Notes: generated by a model from the sequence alone, not told the origin. 64,000 nucleotides of DNA from Porites lutea (GCF_958299795.1 NC_133209.1:25082195-25146194), one strand, 5' to 3'; counted from the first letter of the stretch, positions 46,056 through 58,127 are shown. Numbers and translations: made by a program.

Positions 46056-46099
46056 GCCATACTGACGAGCCCAAAAAGGGCGAAACAGCTGTCTATGGC
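46056..46099 (+). ncRNA. Hammerhead ribozyme, type I, unit C
   Basis: Stem I 5' strand GCCATA (46056-46061); core CTGACGA (46062-46068); stem II GCCC/GGGC with a five-A loop (46069-46081); GAAA (46082-46085); stem III ACA/TGT with a two-base loop; cleavage triplet GTC (46091-46093); stem I 3' strand TATGGC (46094-46099), fully paired. Predicted self-cleavage is after 46093. All invariant core positions are present. The minimal stem III is like that of hammerheads in animal retroelements that act best as dimers. A 75-residue frame (46060-45833, minus) starts with its ATG inside stem I on the opposite strand; its function is unknown. Confidence 0.85.
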
Positions 46100-46338
46100 T
46101 ACAATCCCGCTCTGTTTTGAGTTTTTTCGGTGTCGTGTTAATGTCTTGCAGAGTTAATTTTCACGTAGTACGATCAGCATTGCAGTATTCTGCTTGCAGA
46201 ATTTAATATGTCTACATTATTATTTTTGCTGATCAGGTCTTTATAGATCCTACGTTCTTCGGCATATTCGTTTGCGGCCCTTTGCAGTCCTTTATGTTTG
46301 TACTTTAATAAAACAATTATTGAATTCGGCTTAAATTC

Positions 46339-46443
46339 GTATCATATAAAGAATTATGGAGATCTCGGAGGGTGTTATCCGCCTCGGCCTATGGCCTCCA
46401 CGGATAACACCCCCCTCGATCTCCATAATTCTTCATAAGATAC
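46339..46443. repeat. Foldback hairpin of about 105 bp (also 47834-47937)
   Basis: Arms of about 51 bp: GTATCATATAAAGAATTATG running to CGCCTCGGCC, and GGCCTCCACGGATAACA running to AATTCTTCATAAGATAC, with a three-base loop. The same palindrome sits in unit 2. Half-copies with GGCCGAGG near 11395 and 53148 show that it is a dispersed family. Confidence 0.85.
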
Positions 46444-48850
46444 TCAGCCTCATTCATTAATTGTTAAATATACGTCACAGTTATAATGTGCTATTGAAGC
46501 GCTCGAGTCACATTATCCATACATACCAAAAAACTCTTTGAACCGCGTTTTCCTTTTAGAATTCGGACTTGATTAATTCCAGTCAGTGGAAAATAATATT
46601 TATTTACAGAAAATGAATGTTTTTCTTAAGCTTCTCATGTTGTTGATTTTACACTATAATATATTAATATTTTTCCTTTAACCCATGATTATCTGTTCTC
46701 GGGCTACTATAACGCCTGTCTTATCCAGCCAATAAGGAGTATTTATGAATTTAAATTGCATGCATTTTGTAAAACTAATTTTATGGCCTTCATTTCAGTT
46801 CGAACTAATTCTATAAAAAAAAACTATTTCTGATATTATCATCCCTTTGTTATTTTGCAGTTATCAAAACGTCAATATTTTTTCAAATTTAATTACTTTT
46901 ATACTCCCCGAATGACGAATATCACGCATCTTTAGCAACGTCCAATTGTGCCACGTATTAATATTATAATTCTACCTACTCTTCGCACGTAAGGGAAAGA
47001 AAAGCTCCTCGGAGATTAGTTTTATTTCAAACGAGTTCTGCTGTTGCTTTACCAAAGATTAAGTCAAACATTTCAAACGGGTCTGAGATATATTGTCATT
47101 GTATATTATTGTATATTGTTATTGTGTTTCTCATTAAACCGAATAACCTTGAATTGATCTTGAGGCACCCTGCTTCACCCTTAAACAATACTGTACCTCG
47201 AAAATCTAGGATAGCACTTTTATCATCGATATGTAATAAAATCACTACTCACTTTAGTTGCTCATGTAGAAACGAGGGACAAAGGCTTGACGCATTTCAA
47301 ATCTATTATCTAGGTGACGCCCTGAATTGTAACAAAGCAATAAGCGAGAACACCACTTTTTTATATATTTATTTAAACTATTATTCATTCAAAATATTTC
47401 CCCGATTCTGATTGGCCTAAAGCACACGCATAATTCACCATAACTAGCTACTGATGAGCAACTTTGGAAGATTTTGTGTTTAACGAGGAAATAACGTCAA
47501 AAATGCAGCGTTCTTGCAGGTTAATGCACCGTTAACCGAGAAGACCTGGGGACGAGGTTGAGTTTTTTGGTTGTGAAAACAAAAAAATGGCGGACATTTT
47601 ACTCGTTTTAATGGTAAGAAATTATAGCTCAAAACATTGCAAGAACAGCAAGGACACAACTCGAAGGGCGACATCTACTATTTGGAGAATATTTGCGGAG
47701 CTGAACAACCCCAAACGTGCACTATCGAGGGTGAACTTAACATCGATGGATGTAAGCATGTTTTAGCTTTGTTTTTAAACTAAGTATTATTTTGAATGAA
47801 TAATAAAACAATTATTGAATTCGGCTTAAATTCGTATCATATGAAGAATTATGGAGATCTCGGAGGGAATATCCGCCTCGGCCTACGGCCCCCACGGATA
47901 ACATCCCCCTCGATCTCCATAATTCTTCATAAGATACTCAGCCTCATTCATTAATTGCTAAATATACGTCACAGTTATAATGTACTATTGAAGCGCTCGA
48001 GTCACGTTATCCATACACACAAAAAAACTCTTTGAACCGCGTTTTCCTTTCAGAATTCGGACTCGATTAATTCCAGTCAGTGGAAAATAATATTTATTTA
48101 CAGAAAATGAATGTTTTTCTTAAGCTTCTCATGTTGTTGATTTTACACTATAATATATTAATGTTTTTCCTTTAAGCCATGATTATCTGTTCTCGGGCTA
48201 CTATAACGCCTGTCTTATCCAGCCAATAAGGAGTATTTATGAATTTAAATTGCATGCATTTTGTAAAACGAATTTTATGGCCTTCATTTCAGTTCGAACT
48301 AACTCTATAAAAAAAAAACTATCTCTGATATTATCATCCCTTTGTTATTTTGCAGTTATCAAAATGTCAATATTTTTTCAAATTTAATTACTTTTATACT
48401 CCCCGAATGACGAATATCATGCATCTTTAGCAACGTCCAATTGTATCACGTATTACTATTGTAATTCTACCTACTCTTCGCAAGTAAGGGAAAGAAAAGC
48501 TCTTCGGCGATTAGTTTTATTTCAAACGAGTTCTGCTGTTGCTTTACCAAAGATTAAGTCAAACATTTCAAACGGGTCTGAGATATATTGTCATTGCATA
48601 TATATATTTGATATTGTTATTGTGTTTCTCATTAAACCGAATAACCTTGAATTGATCTTGAGGCACCCTGCTTTATCTTAAAAAATACTGTACCTCGAAA
48701 ATCTAGGGTAGCACTTTTATCATTGATATGAAGGTGTATACGAAATAGAGCGCGAAGTTACTTTCTGGAATACATCATACTCACTGTGCTTATAAAATCA
48801 CCATACTTTAGTTGCTCATGTAGAAACGAGAGACAGAGGCTTGACGCATT

Positions 48851-50678
48851 TGAAGGAGGTCTTAAAACCTTTTTTTGAACCATTAGCAAGTCCTTTAGGA
48901 GTTAAAATTTCAAAGCAGTTTGGCTTTTTTTTATCTAGCTTGGGTTTTAAATTGATTAATCTCAGGCTACACACTTAAACTTATAAAGGAGACTGCTTAT
49001 GAAAGCCAGCAAAAATTCAATTGCGAACATAACAGCTGTTGGAAGCTCCTTGACTCTGAATGCATAATCTTTTGTTTGTTTCTTTTGTTTTTGTTTGTTT
49101 ACCCGTTATCCCTGAATCACCATCGCAGTGACACAGGGTTCAAATGGTCATGTAGAAATCAGGCGTGACTGTACGGTTAGGCCATGTCCTGACACGAATC
49201 AGGATATTTGTTAAACCACACAGTTTTTTTACACGAATCGGTCCTCCGTCGACACGAAACCAGTGAATTCGGATACCGAAACCGCATTTTTTTAAACCGC
49301 TCCCCAGAGAGGTTTGAGGCCCTGTCTACACGAATCCGGACAAAACATATTCGGTTTCAAAAGTGTCTGGATTCTTTTGGACATAGCCTAAGTACGATCA
49401 GGAAGAAAACCGATAACAAAAACAAGTGAAAGGAGAGAATTATCTAGGATCGGGCTTCATAGCCAGGGCACATTCATATAAACTATGATCTATTATCGGG
49501 TACATGTGGATTGAACACATGTACAATATCTGCGTTTTAAAAACACATATATTGCATGTCTACCTTCGTGATATAAAATCCCACGAAAGTCGATCTATAC
49601 TGACCTGTAAATTCTATTCATTAGTAGCCTGACAGAAAGGTTCGACTACATAAAATTGAACTACCATAAAAGATATAGCCTAGAATATCTAGGCTTGTAA
49701 TAAACTTGAACATGTCAGAGAAAATTGAGATCTTGAACAAGACGCTATGGTTCATTTATTAACTTTCATAATAAATATTTTATTTTGTTCACTTTCAGTT
49801 TTTTAATAGCGCTGGAGTGGTCTGAAGATCAAAATTGTCTTAGTACGGGAAGTTCTCATAACAGAACCATATTGTTTTAAAAGCAAGAACAACGGATAGG
49901 GGAAAAGTCTGGGAACAGATAGCTAATAACCCGAACTCCGATTTCCCTCGAAGAAATTCGGGGAATTTTAGAGAAACTGGAGTCATAGCCGGCAGCACAT
50001 ATTTTTCTTTCAATAAAAGATCAATAAGATATCAATCAAGCAAGACTTCGCGAGTTTTTCTAAAAGACGTCATGGAATTAAGACTAACTGGATATACTTA
50101 ATGAGATTCTACCGCAAGTTAATGAGATACCACAGCATTTTATTCATGAGATCAAGACAATAGCCTATGACGTCACATAGTTAATGTATTCCTGCGCACG
50201 CTAATGAGATTCCTGCGCAAAGAAAAGGTTAATTCGGTGCGCCCCATACTAATCACGATGGTTAACTTGGGGACTGGATTTCAATTCAAGAGCCTTTGAC
50301 TCGCCCAGGCGTTAAACCTGACGAGAAGATGAGCATTTGCTCTTCGACTCCGCAACACGGGGGATAATTCCAGCTTGCTAGAAGGTTATGTGAAAGTGAG
50401 AAAATGTCATGCCATGCTATTCTTAAGAAGTTGTATGAGCCTAAAATGGAGTGATTTTGACCATTAGCTTCAAAATAAACTGAGCGAAATCGAGATAACA
50501 AAACATATGTTTTGTGTCCTACTTTCCAGACGAGGACGTTCATCGGCGTTTTGAAAAGCATAATTATGTTCTTTCGTTCATTCATTGCCATGCAATATCC
50601 GTTTACATTGTTTTTCTACTGTTAATAGTTCGGTTAATGCGGCTGGCGATCATCTCGCCATTCAAAAGGCACCAAATT
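48851..50678. other. Intergenic block related to 11640-13240, then unknown
   Basis: 48851-49680 matches the flank of B1/B2 (including the AGGCCATG MITE at 49181-49388) but lacks the two MITEs at 11723 and 12033, so it records their empty sites. From about 49690 to 50678 the sequence is not shared; it contains several TTAATGAGAT motifs around 50098-50215 but no gene I recognise. Confidence 0.6.
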
Positions 50679-51508
50679 AGGGAACTTAAGAACCACGACG
50701 GAGTTCACGACGACGACGTCTGTTGACTGGGAAAAGACTGGAACGAGAACGTCAGTTTCGGCGGGAAAAAGGAAACTTAAGATGCAGTCCGTCGGTAGGT
50801 CAACGACGACGACACTGAATGTAAACACAAATGTAAACTGTGATGTTCGTTCGCAACAAAGTTTTTCGCAATGGCGTCTTTTAAAACAACGCAAGATCTT
50901 ATTTTTGAAGCCGTGCGCCTAATTTCATGGACGATGGAGAATTTTTTGAGTTGTCTGACCTTTACGAGTGGAAAAACACCTGCTTTCCGTACAAAGATTA
51001 TTCAACTTTCGACGTGCATGAGATGACCAAGTCCGAGTGCCTGTCAGAGTTTAGATTTGGAAAAAGCGACATTCTGCTGTGATAGATGTTTTCCATATAA
51101 AGTTTATTTCCTCTATATTAAAGATACATGATTTGTCTTACCTAAATACGTACAAATAAATTTATCCCTTTGAGTTCGCTCGCTCGGCCTCCACAGCTGT
51201 TGTCATTCTTCGAAGCGGTAAAAACAATTCATTAGTCGAAATTTAAATCAACATCGCTTGCTAGGAGTAAAAAGGAACGATACCTGGATTCACGAGAATA
51301 AGAAAATGCAAAGGACCTCAAAAATCGCTTAAAACAGTGGATTTATACCTGCTAAGGCTTGTGGATTGCAGGACGACGTGATTCTACTTTGTTTGGCGTC
51401 GTCGACGAGACCACGACGACGAAATTTACTGGTCGCGCTTGCGCAGTATTCCGTAGCTCACTTCCGGTCGCCGTTGACAAAGTCGTCGTCGTGGTTCTTA
51501 ACTTCCCT
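50679..51508 (+). mobile_element. PIF/Harbinger-like element with a transposase remnant, 830 bp
   Basis: Inverted ends AGGGAACTTAAGAACCACGA and its near-complement ending GGTTCTTAACTTCCCT, flanked by ATT on both sides (50676-50678 and 51509-51511). Internal CGACGACG-rich subterminal repeats occur on both sides. Confidence 0.78.
50930..51082 (+). pseudogene. Harbinger transposase N-terminal remnant
   Basis: About 50 codons read ATGGACGATGGAGAATTT onward as a FELSDLYEWKN...MTKSECLSEFRFGKSDI segment and stop. The E/K-x-E-F-R-F-x-K-x-D-I pattern resembles the N-terminal part of PIF/Harbinger DDE transposases. The DDE core is missing, so the element cannot move by itself. Confidence 0.55.
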
Positions 51509-51536
51509 ATTAAGACTTTTCCGCGATTTAATGTAA

Positions 51537-51607
51537 GCAGCCTCTGTGGTGAAGTGGATGGGTGCAGTCGCGTCGAGCCGAAGGTGCCGGGTTCGAGTCC
51601 TACTCAA
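51537..51607 (+). ncRNA. tRNA-like Pol III promoter (SINE head or decayed tRNA)
   Basis: A box TGGTGAAGTGG at 51547-51557 and B box GGTTCGAGTCC at 51590-51600 have tRNA-like spacing. A full cloverleaf does not close: the acceptor arms do not pair and the T stem has only about three pairs. A T-rich tail follows from 51608. A tRNA-derived SINE fragment is the best reading. Confidence 0.55.
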
Positions 51608-51752
51608 TTTTTTTTTTCTTCTTTCTTTTTTTTTTCCGTTTTTTGTGTTGTTGTTTTCTATAAATATATACCTAAATAACTGTTATTATCAATAAACAGC
51701 AAGAAAAGTAGCGTGTTTCCCACATACCCCATAGTGTATTACTACAGTACCA

Positions 51753-52777
51753 CTACAGTGCTGTAGTTGCACGTGTTCGTTTTGTCTTATTGGGCGATTC
51801 TGCTTTTCTTCTCTTAAAACATGAACAACAGAAACTGGTTCGCCGACGGAAATTGGAACTAAAGAAAAGAGTGACTGGGTTCATTGCTGTGCTGAGCAAC
51901 GGAAGAACAAAATAGGAAAAGCCAAGAATCCACTTACATTTATCCTTGATGAAAATTTCAGGGAAAGTCATCTTTAAAATCAAATAAACTCAAAAAAGAG
52001 AAAAGCAAGCAGAATAGGCTATCACATTTGATTTGAATATTTTCATTTCATTTCATTTTTTGAATATTGTGTTGCAATTGCTTGCATCTTTTGCCTTCTG
52101 AATTTGTGTCAGAAGGGGATCCTGCATTGATTTCTTTCCTTAATGCTTGCGTAATACGAGAATACAAAATCACAAGCAATTAGAGGGGCAACATTAATCA
52201 TAGAAATTCCACTGACGTAATAGATTATAAGAGCACGAGTATCGTTCCATGCAAATCTGCAGAAACGCTCTTCTCCTACGTCTTCCACTTTAGAGAAATA
52301 TATCATAGGGAAGCAATAGCCCATCGATATTACCCAAGTTGCTACTAGCGCGGTTATTCTAACTCTTCGTAACAGTAGAATTGAAGCTTTTAAGGGAAAT
52401 ACAATCGCAAAGTATCTGTCGGTTGCAATCAACACCAAACTGAGAATAGAGACTGAGGTGGAGACTACCCTCACGTACACCCCAACTCTACACCCGACAG
52501 TGGCCATTGGGCCTTTAATCGGGCTTCCTCGCGGTGTTATTATCTCGTCAGTGAGGTACAGTGGCCATAATGTAAGACTAGAAAGGAAATCTGACACCGC
52601 CATGTTGACGTAATAGTAGTTGGTGCTTGTTCTAAGGCTTGGGGTCTTGTAAACCACCGTCATCACTAAAATGTTGCCAATAAACGCAGCCAAACTGATC
52701 ACAGCCAACACTGTTGTGAAGACAATAGAAACCACCTGAGAGCAAGGCTCGTTTCCAGCGTGGCTTGAGTTATCCAT
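51753..52777 (-). pseudogene. Class A GPCR D, broken paralog of C
   Basis: Starts MDNSSHAGNE at 52777 and is open for 222 residues through TM5, with GN in TM1, W in TM2, GCR and DRY in TM3, and the ECL2 cysteine. A base loss near 52175 (ACAAGCAATTAGAGG, where C has AGAATCGCAATTAGAGG) ends the frame. The 3' part (51753-51983) is in another frame and encodes TM6 end, TM7 (NPVTLF) and a shortened tail that lacks the HALQTLWPF stretch of C. A small duplication of TTTCATTTCAT lies near 52045. Its flanks are the empty-site reference for the BEL element next to gene C. Confidence 0.9.
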
Positions 52778-55700
52778 GTAGATATCTTAACTCCCAGGCT
52801 TTTCAGTACCCGCGATTAGTAGTTAAACCTGAAAAAGTCATAGAGATAAATCAATGAAGGTAGTTATCTAGTCATCAATGCAAAAGTTTCGATTATAATT
52901 TCCTTTTTTTTTCGCTTTCTTTACTAGGATTGGTATGAAAAATATCAGTGTCATGAATCATTTGTATTTATTATGAAGAACAATGTTAGATCTTGTTTAA
53001 ATATTAATAAATACAACTGAAAAGCCATTTAATTACTGAAACTTTAAGATATAGTAAAAATGACTCGACCAACGCAGAAAACCAGTCACTCGAATGTTTT
53101 AAAACAAATGACTGAGGCAAGCTGAGTATGATATGGAAAAAAAATCGAAGGCCGAGGTTGATAAAACCCTCCGATATATCTGCCATTAATTCCTCACAAA
53201 AAAATACAACGAGCTGAATATATATTTTGCGTATTTACGCATTGTTTTCCGTTTTCAGTGAGTGAGTTCTGCACTCTAGGCAAAACTTTTAGGCTGCCGC
53301 ACCGCTTACTAGAGACGAGGTTGGGATCGGCATTGGTAATTGGACTATTGACACTTCCCCATTTTTTCCATACGATCTTTGAGATCGAGCGCTTTGCGTT
53401 ATGGCGGCCATCTTGGTTTCGAATGTTTTTAGTTTAGCCTGGGGATGAGTGTCAAATCTACTTAGGGGGCGGGGGACGGTTATGGATCCAAGATAGCCGC
53501 CCGTACCATTAAGCTCTCGATCCTGATGATCTAGTACGTAAAAAATAGAGGACTGTGAACAGTCCAATTGCCAATATAATCGAGCTTAAATCCGCGATTG
53601 TATATAGTTAAGCTCAGGGGGATCAAAGCCAATCAGAAACAGTGAAATATTTTGAATGAATGTTAACGCCAAGATACGATCTTAGTCCAAGAAAAGGCGT
53701 TAACGACCTAATTTAAATTTTACCCTGCTCTGATCGGATTTAAACACCAGGGCCGTAGCTAGGTTTCTTGTAACGGGGCACATTATCGCGAGTGCCGAAG
53801 GTACGAACCTTGTAGGGGAGTCTGGGGGTATCCTCCCCCAAAAAATTTTCAACTTGGAGGCTCCGAAACGCTATTTTCAGCACTTGTCATGAGAAATGTC
53901 TCCGAAAAATCGACTTCGAATATGAAAATGGCAAACAATTGCAAGTCACTTGATAATCAAAATAACTGAGTCTAAAGAAAACAAATCCATCCACAGACTT
54001 GATGTGTCTATCTCAACAGGTCCGAGGGGGGTAGCTGCCCCCCCTTGCCTCTCCGCTAACTACGGCTCTGATGACGTAGTGTTTTTCTAAAGAATTCCAA
54101 TGGACTATTATTATTGAGCTATTGCTGGGGTTTCGGCAAGTGTCCGGGAATATATATTTTTTCAGGGCGTCTGGAGGAGGACAAGACAATTAAGGCTAAC
54201 ATTTGCAGAGAAATTTGGCTTTTTGATCCATCTTAAGTTTAAAATTAATATGATCAAGACATAGTCAAAAGAGGAGACTACTTATGAAACCCAACAAATA
54301 TGAAAGGCGGAAATAACAGCTGTTTAGAGCTCCTTGACTCTGCACTATCTTTTGTTTCTGTTTACACATTTATTTACTCTCACCAGGCTGAATCACCATC
54401 TCGATGGCACCTGAGGGTTCTTTATTGATCATGTAAAATTCAGGTGTGACTGTATACAGTTTTTATGATAAGGAAGAAAATTAAAACCGCTTACAACAAC
54501 ACAAAAAGAGGGAAATCTATCGGGGCTCATGGTCATTGCACATCATAAGTCATGATTTAGATAACCAACAAATAATTACCATTATGATAATTGGGGTTAC
54601 ACGAACTCAATATCCGTATTGTAAAAAAATGCATGCATTGTATGGCAGCCTTCGTGATTAAAAGATCCCTTTTCAGAGAGTTCGATTTCACTCACGTCGA
54701 ACTATCATAAAAAAGTAAAGACAGTACCCTCCTACAAGAGATTATCGGCACGGAGTTTACCAAGCCAATTGTTCTGCTGTGTATCAAAGAACAGCTCTTC
54801 GGCGATTAGTTTTATTTCAAACGAGTTGTGCTGTTGCTTTGCCAAAGACCAACATTGCACTTCAGTGCAACATTTCAAACGGGTCTGCATGAGATATATT
54901 GTCATTGCATATATATATTTGATATTGTTATTGTGTTTGTCATTAAACCGAATAACCTTGAATTGACCTTGAGGCACCCTGCTTCACCCTTAAACAATAA
55001 TGTACCTCGAAAATCTAGGGTAGCACTTTTATCATCGATATGAAGGCGTATACCAAATAGAGCGCGAAGTTACTTTCTGGAATACACCATACCTTTACTA
55101 ATAAAATCACCACTCATTTAAGTTGCTCACGTAGAAACGAGGGATAGAGGCTTGACGCATTTCAAATCTATTATCTGTGTGACGCCCTGAATTATAAGAA
55201 AGCAATGAGCGAGAAGAAAACTTTTTTGAATATTAAGCTAAAATATACGTCACAGTTATAATGTACTATTGAAGCGCTCGAGTCACGTTGTCCATACATA
55301 CAAAAAAACTCTTTGAACCACGTCTTCCTTTTAGAATTCGGACATGATTAATTCCAGTCGGTGGAAAATGTTGAGTAATCGAAATATTACATAAAATAAA
55401 TGTTTTTTTAAGCTTCTCATGTTGTTGATTTTACAGGATATATAATATGTTAATATTTTTCCTTTACCCATGATTATCTGTTCTCGGGCTACTAACGCCC
55501 GTCTTGTCCAGCCAATAAGGAGTATTAATGAAATTAAATTGCATGCATTTTGTAAAACGAACTTTAAGGCCTTCATTTCAGTTCGAACTAATTCTATAAA
55601 AAAAAATATTTTTGATATTATACTCCGTTTGTTATTTTGTAGTTACCAAAATGTCAATATTTTTTCATTTTAATTACTTTTATACTCCCCGAATGATGAA

Positions 55701-58094
55701 TATTATATTATGCATCTTTCGCAACGTCCAATTGTATCACGTATTACTATTATAATTCTACCTACTCTCGCACGTAAGGGAAATTCGATGACAGCTCTTA
55801 TTAAATAGTTTCTTTTTCTATATTGTGCTCGGTACACGAGGATAATTCCAAGTAATACAAATCATATTTAGCCCTGAATTAAGGGCTGAGGGTTTCATAG
55901 GGAGTTTTTAACAGCCGAAGGTATGTGTGACCTGAAGCAACTATTGTACACTTGATTAAGATTGGACGAACCCTATTATTAATCATTTTAAAGACGAAAA
56001 AGCGAAGACAATCGTTTCAGTCGGTAGCAAGGCCACTTCTTCCACTACTTCTCACGACGACGTAATTATAATTTTTCAAACTTGGGTTCGTGCACTGTTA
56101 TCAAAGGAAACAGGCTTTTCAAATATCCAGAATTGCATATATCATTAAAGAAAGCAGGTGTATGCACACAATGTTCATTAAGCCTCCGTAATTTGATAGC
56201 GCAATAGAATTAAAGACACGCGAAGTAGCAGAAACTTAGGAGGCCTTGCTTATGCCCATGCCGGTACAATAACCTTTCACAATAAGGTATGATAAAACTA
56301 TAAAAACTCACAATATTAAACCGAACGTAAAAAAGAACAGTCACTCCCCAAAACTCGATTATTCTATAAAAACTATATTTTAATAATGTTGAATATTCTT
56401 TTGTTCGAGTTAAACAACACCAGAGGTTTATCGTCGAGAAACTGCCTTAACCCTTAGCCAAAAAAACTAATTAAAATGTCTTTAAGCTTGTTTGTTGAAA
56501 TAATATAGTTGAAAATAATCGAAGTACACTTGGAAATTGAATTTGCGCTCACGCTAAATATAATTTCCCTCTTGCCTTGCTAGTAAGTCTAGAGTTCATG
56601 TCGCTAATAGTATTTCCTTAACAAAGTGCGAAACTTTTTACAGAAATTTAATTTTCTTTACCTGAGCAATCTCAGTTCTTGGTGGAATTCTCTGTGTTGT
56701 TAGATCAGGGTCTCCAATAGAACATCCCCTCATCTGCTCCCGACCAAAAGTTTTGCCCAATCCCGTAATCCCGATCATAGTTATTTTCGACATCCCACCA
56801 AGATCGCGTGCATACGTTCAATGCAGAAACTCCCCTTCAAACATGAACCCTAATCCTGGCCTACAAATAAGGTAAATCTCGTAAATCCCGAAAATCTATT
56901 GAGGACCCTGTTATGTCTGCAATACTAAAATGCTCTGAAGGAGTTCAAGATAAGAATCCTACTATAATATCGATCGGAAAGCCGGAAAAAGTTCCGAATG
57001 CTCTTATGTAATGACGAACTCACCAAAGTAATGCCACAAATAAGATTTAAGGTGTGACTGCAGTAAAACCTATCAGGTATACATAATCATGACGCTCGCT
57101 AAAGGCAACATTTCGCTCCAATCTCATTAATTTTTTGGTCTTGATTGGGAAATTTGCCCTGTGTAATGTGAGGAAATGTAATCTATTGGACGAGGTCGGA
57201 CCGTTGCACCATTTTTAGTGAGCGAGTATCAAACTGGCAAAAATGCCACATGAAATGTATCCGTCACTACACGATTTATTTTCTCTTATTCAAAACTCTC
57301 TCATATAAAGCTACCTTTAAAAAAGGACGTTTATTAATAACCAGGCTTAAAACGTGACTTGAATTTACTTTATAATTTATCAATTTTAAATCAAGTCAAT
57401 ATTGAAATCATTTGTATTTGTTTTAGAGTCATCCATCAAAGTTCTTGTAAGTCCATACAACTTACACTTTCCGGCTGAAAGGATGTAGGAAATAAAATAA
57501 ATAAAATATACATATCAACCGAAATTGCGCGCCAAAGTCCTCCTTTCTAAAATTAAATAGTTGTGCGACCTTTTTTAACTAGAAGGAGAAGGCTCACTCC
57601 AACATGAGTTGCATCAAGTAGATGTTCTATTCTATCTCATTAGTAAATATTAAAGTGCTTTCTCACAAATTGCTTTTTGGTTAACATCTGTTTCTTCAAC
57701 ACAGGCATGGTTAACAATTAAAACAACAAACTAAAACCATTTTTCGTTGCGCAATGGGCTTGAGAATCGTAAGCTAGAGACCAACATTGTCACGGTTATG
57801 GGATTAATGATTGTGCGTTAAAGACTGTGAAAAATGTAGTCACGTATCATGATCAGTAGCCCTAAGGGGACAGCAACCCGAAAATTCAGACATGCTGTAC
57901 CAAAAAACTCAGTAAAAACCCTATCAGAATGAAAATTTCTTTAGAGGTAATTGTTCAGCTGCACTACCAATAGTCACAAACTTAAAAACTTGGAAGTATT
58001 GATAATTCTTCATTTTAAATAATTTATTGTAATTTCATCACTTGCAACCAGTGATGAAGCGGAAAAAAAGAAATGGCAAGTTTTTAGATATTGC
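52778..58094. other. 5' flank of GPCR D and gene-free region
   Basis: 52778-54750 is homologous to the flank of C (35131-36214, then 43460-43787). 54780-55800 is another copy of the 1.5 kb array unit. 53750-54069 is an inserted element. From about 55900 to 58094 the sequence appears unique: AT-rich, no frame with a domain, no RNA gene seen. Confidence 0.6.
53750..54069. mobile_element. DNA element with AGGGCCGTAGCTAG ends, about 320 bp
   Basis: Left end AGGGCCGTAGCTAGG, right end CTAACTACGGCTCT. The C flank (about 35850) and the B1 flank (about 11565) lack it. C-rich and G-rich blocks near both ends (GGGGGTATCCTCCCCC, GGGGGGTAGCTGCCCCCC) can fold. hAT-like ends, but no clear 8 bp duplication. 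Confidence 0.7.
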
Positions 58095-58127
58095 TTGTAT
58101 ATTATTTCAGTGCGGTTTTGTACATTA

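Larger units (their letters stand above)
45112..46306. mobile_element. Foldback retroelement carrying hammerhead ribozymes (Penelope-like or retrozyme-type)
   Basis: 1,195 bp insert in unit 1 of the tandem array; unit 2 shows the empty site (AATAAAACAATTATTG, about 47806). A 12 bp duplication AATAAAACAATT flanks it (45100-45111 and 46307-46318). It comprises unit A (45112-45622, 511 bp), unit B in the same direction with a large internal gap (45623-45796), and unit C in inverted orientation (45797-46306, 510 bp). C starts and ends at TAAAGTACAAACAT, so it is circularly permuted relative to A with about 14 bp of terminal redundancy. A and C each carry a hammerhead motif; B carries a disrupted one. 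No reverse transcriptase is present, so it is non-autonomous or an end fragment. Multi-copy units, inverted arrangement and hammerheads are known for Penelope-like elements and metazoan retrozymes; assignment between them is open. Confidence 0.82.
44216..48850 (+). repeat. Tandem array of units of about 1.5 kb (two full and one partial)
   Basis: Units start at GAAAAGCTC...CGGAGATTAG or CGGCGATTA: unit 1 about 44216-46994 (includes the 1.2 kb ribozyme element), unit 2 about 46995-48490, and unit 3 about 48491-48850, partial, which then switches to the block shared with 11640 onward. A further copy lies in the D flank at 54780-55800. Each full unit holds the TATTCATTCAAAATA-ended MITE and a foldback hairpin; the D-flank copy lacks both. 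Non-coding. Confidence 0.85.

Noticed and set aside
50634-50894. Minus-strand frame of 86 codons with DVVVVN repeats
   Set aside because: Arises from CGACGACG subterminal repeats of the Harbinger-like element.
51537-51607. Functional tRNA gene
   Set aside because: Acceptor stem does not pair and the T stem is mostly unpaired.
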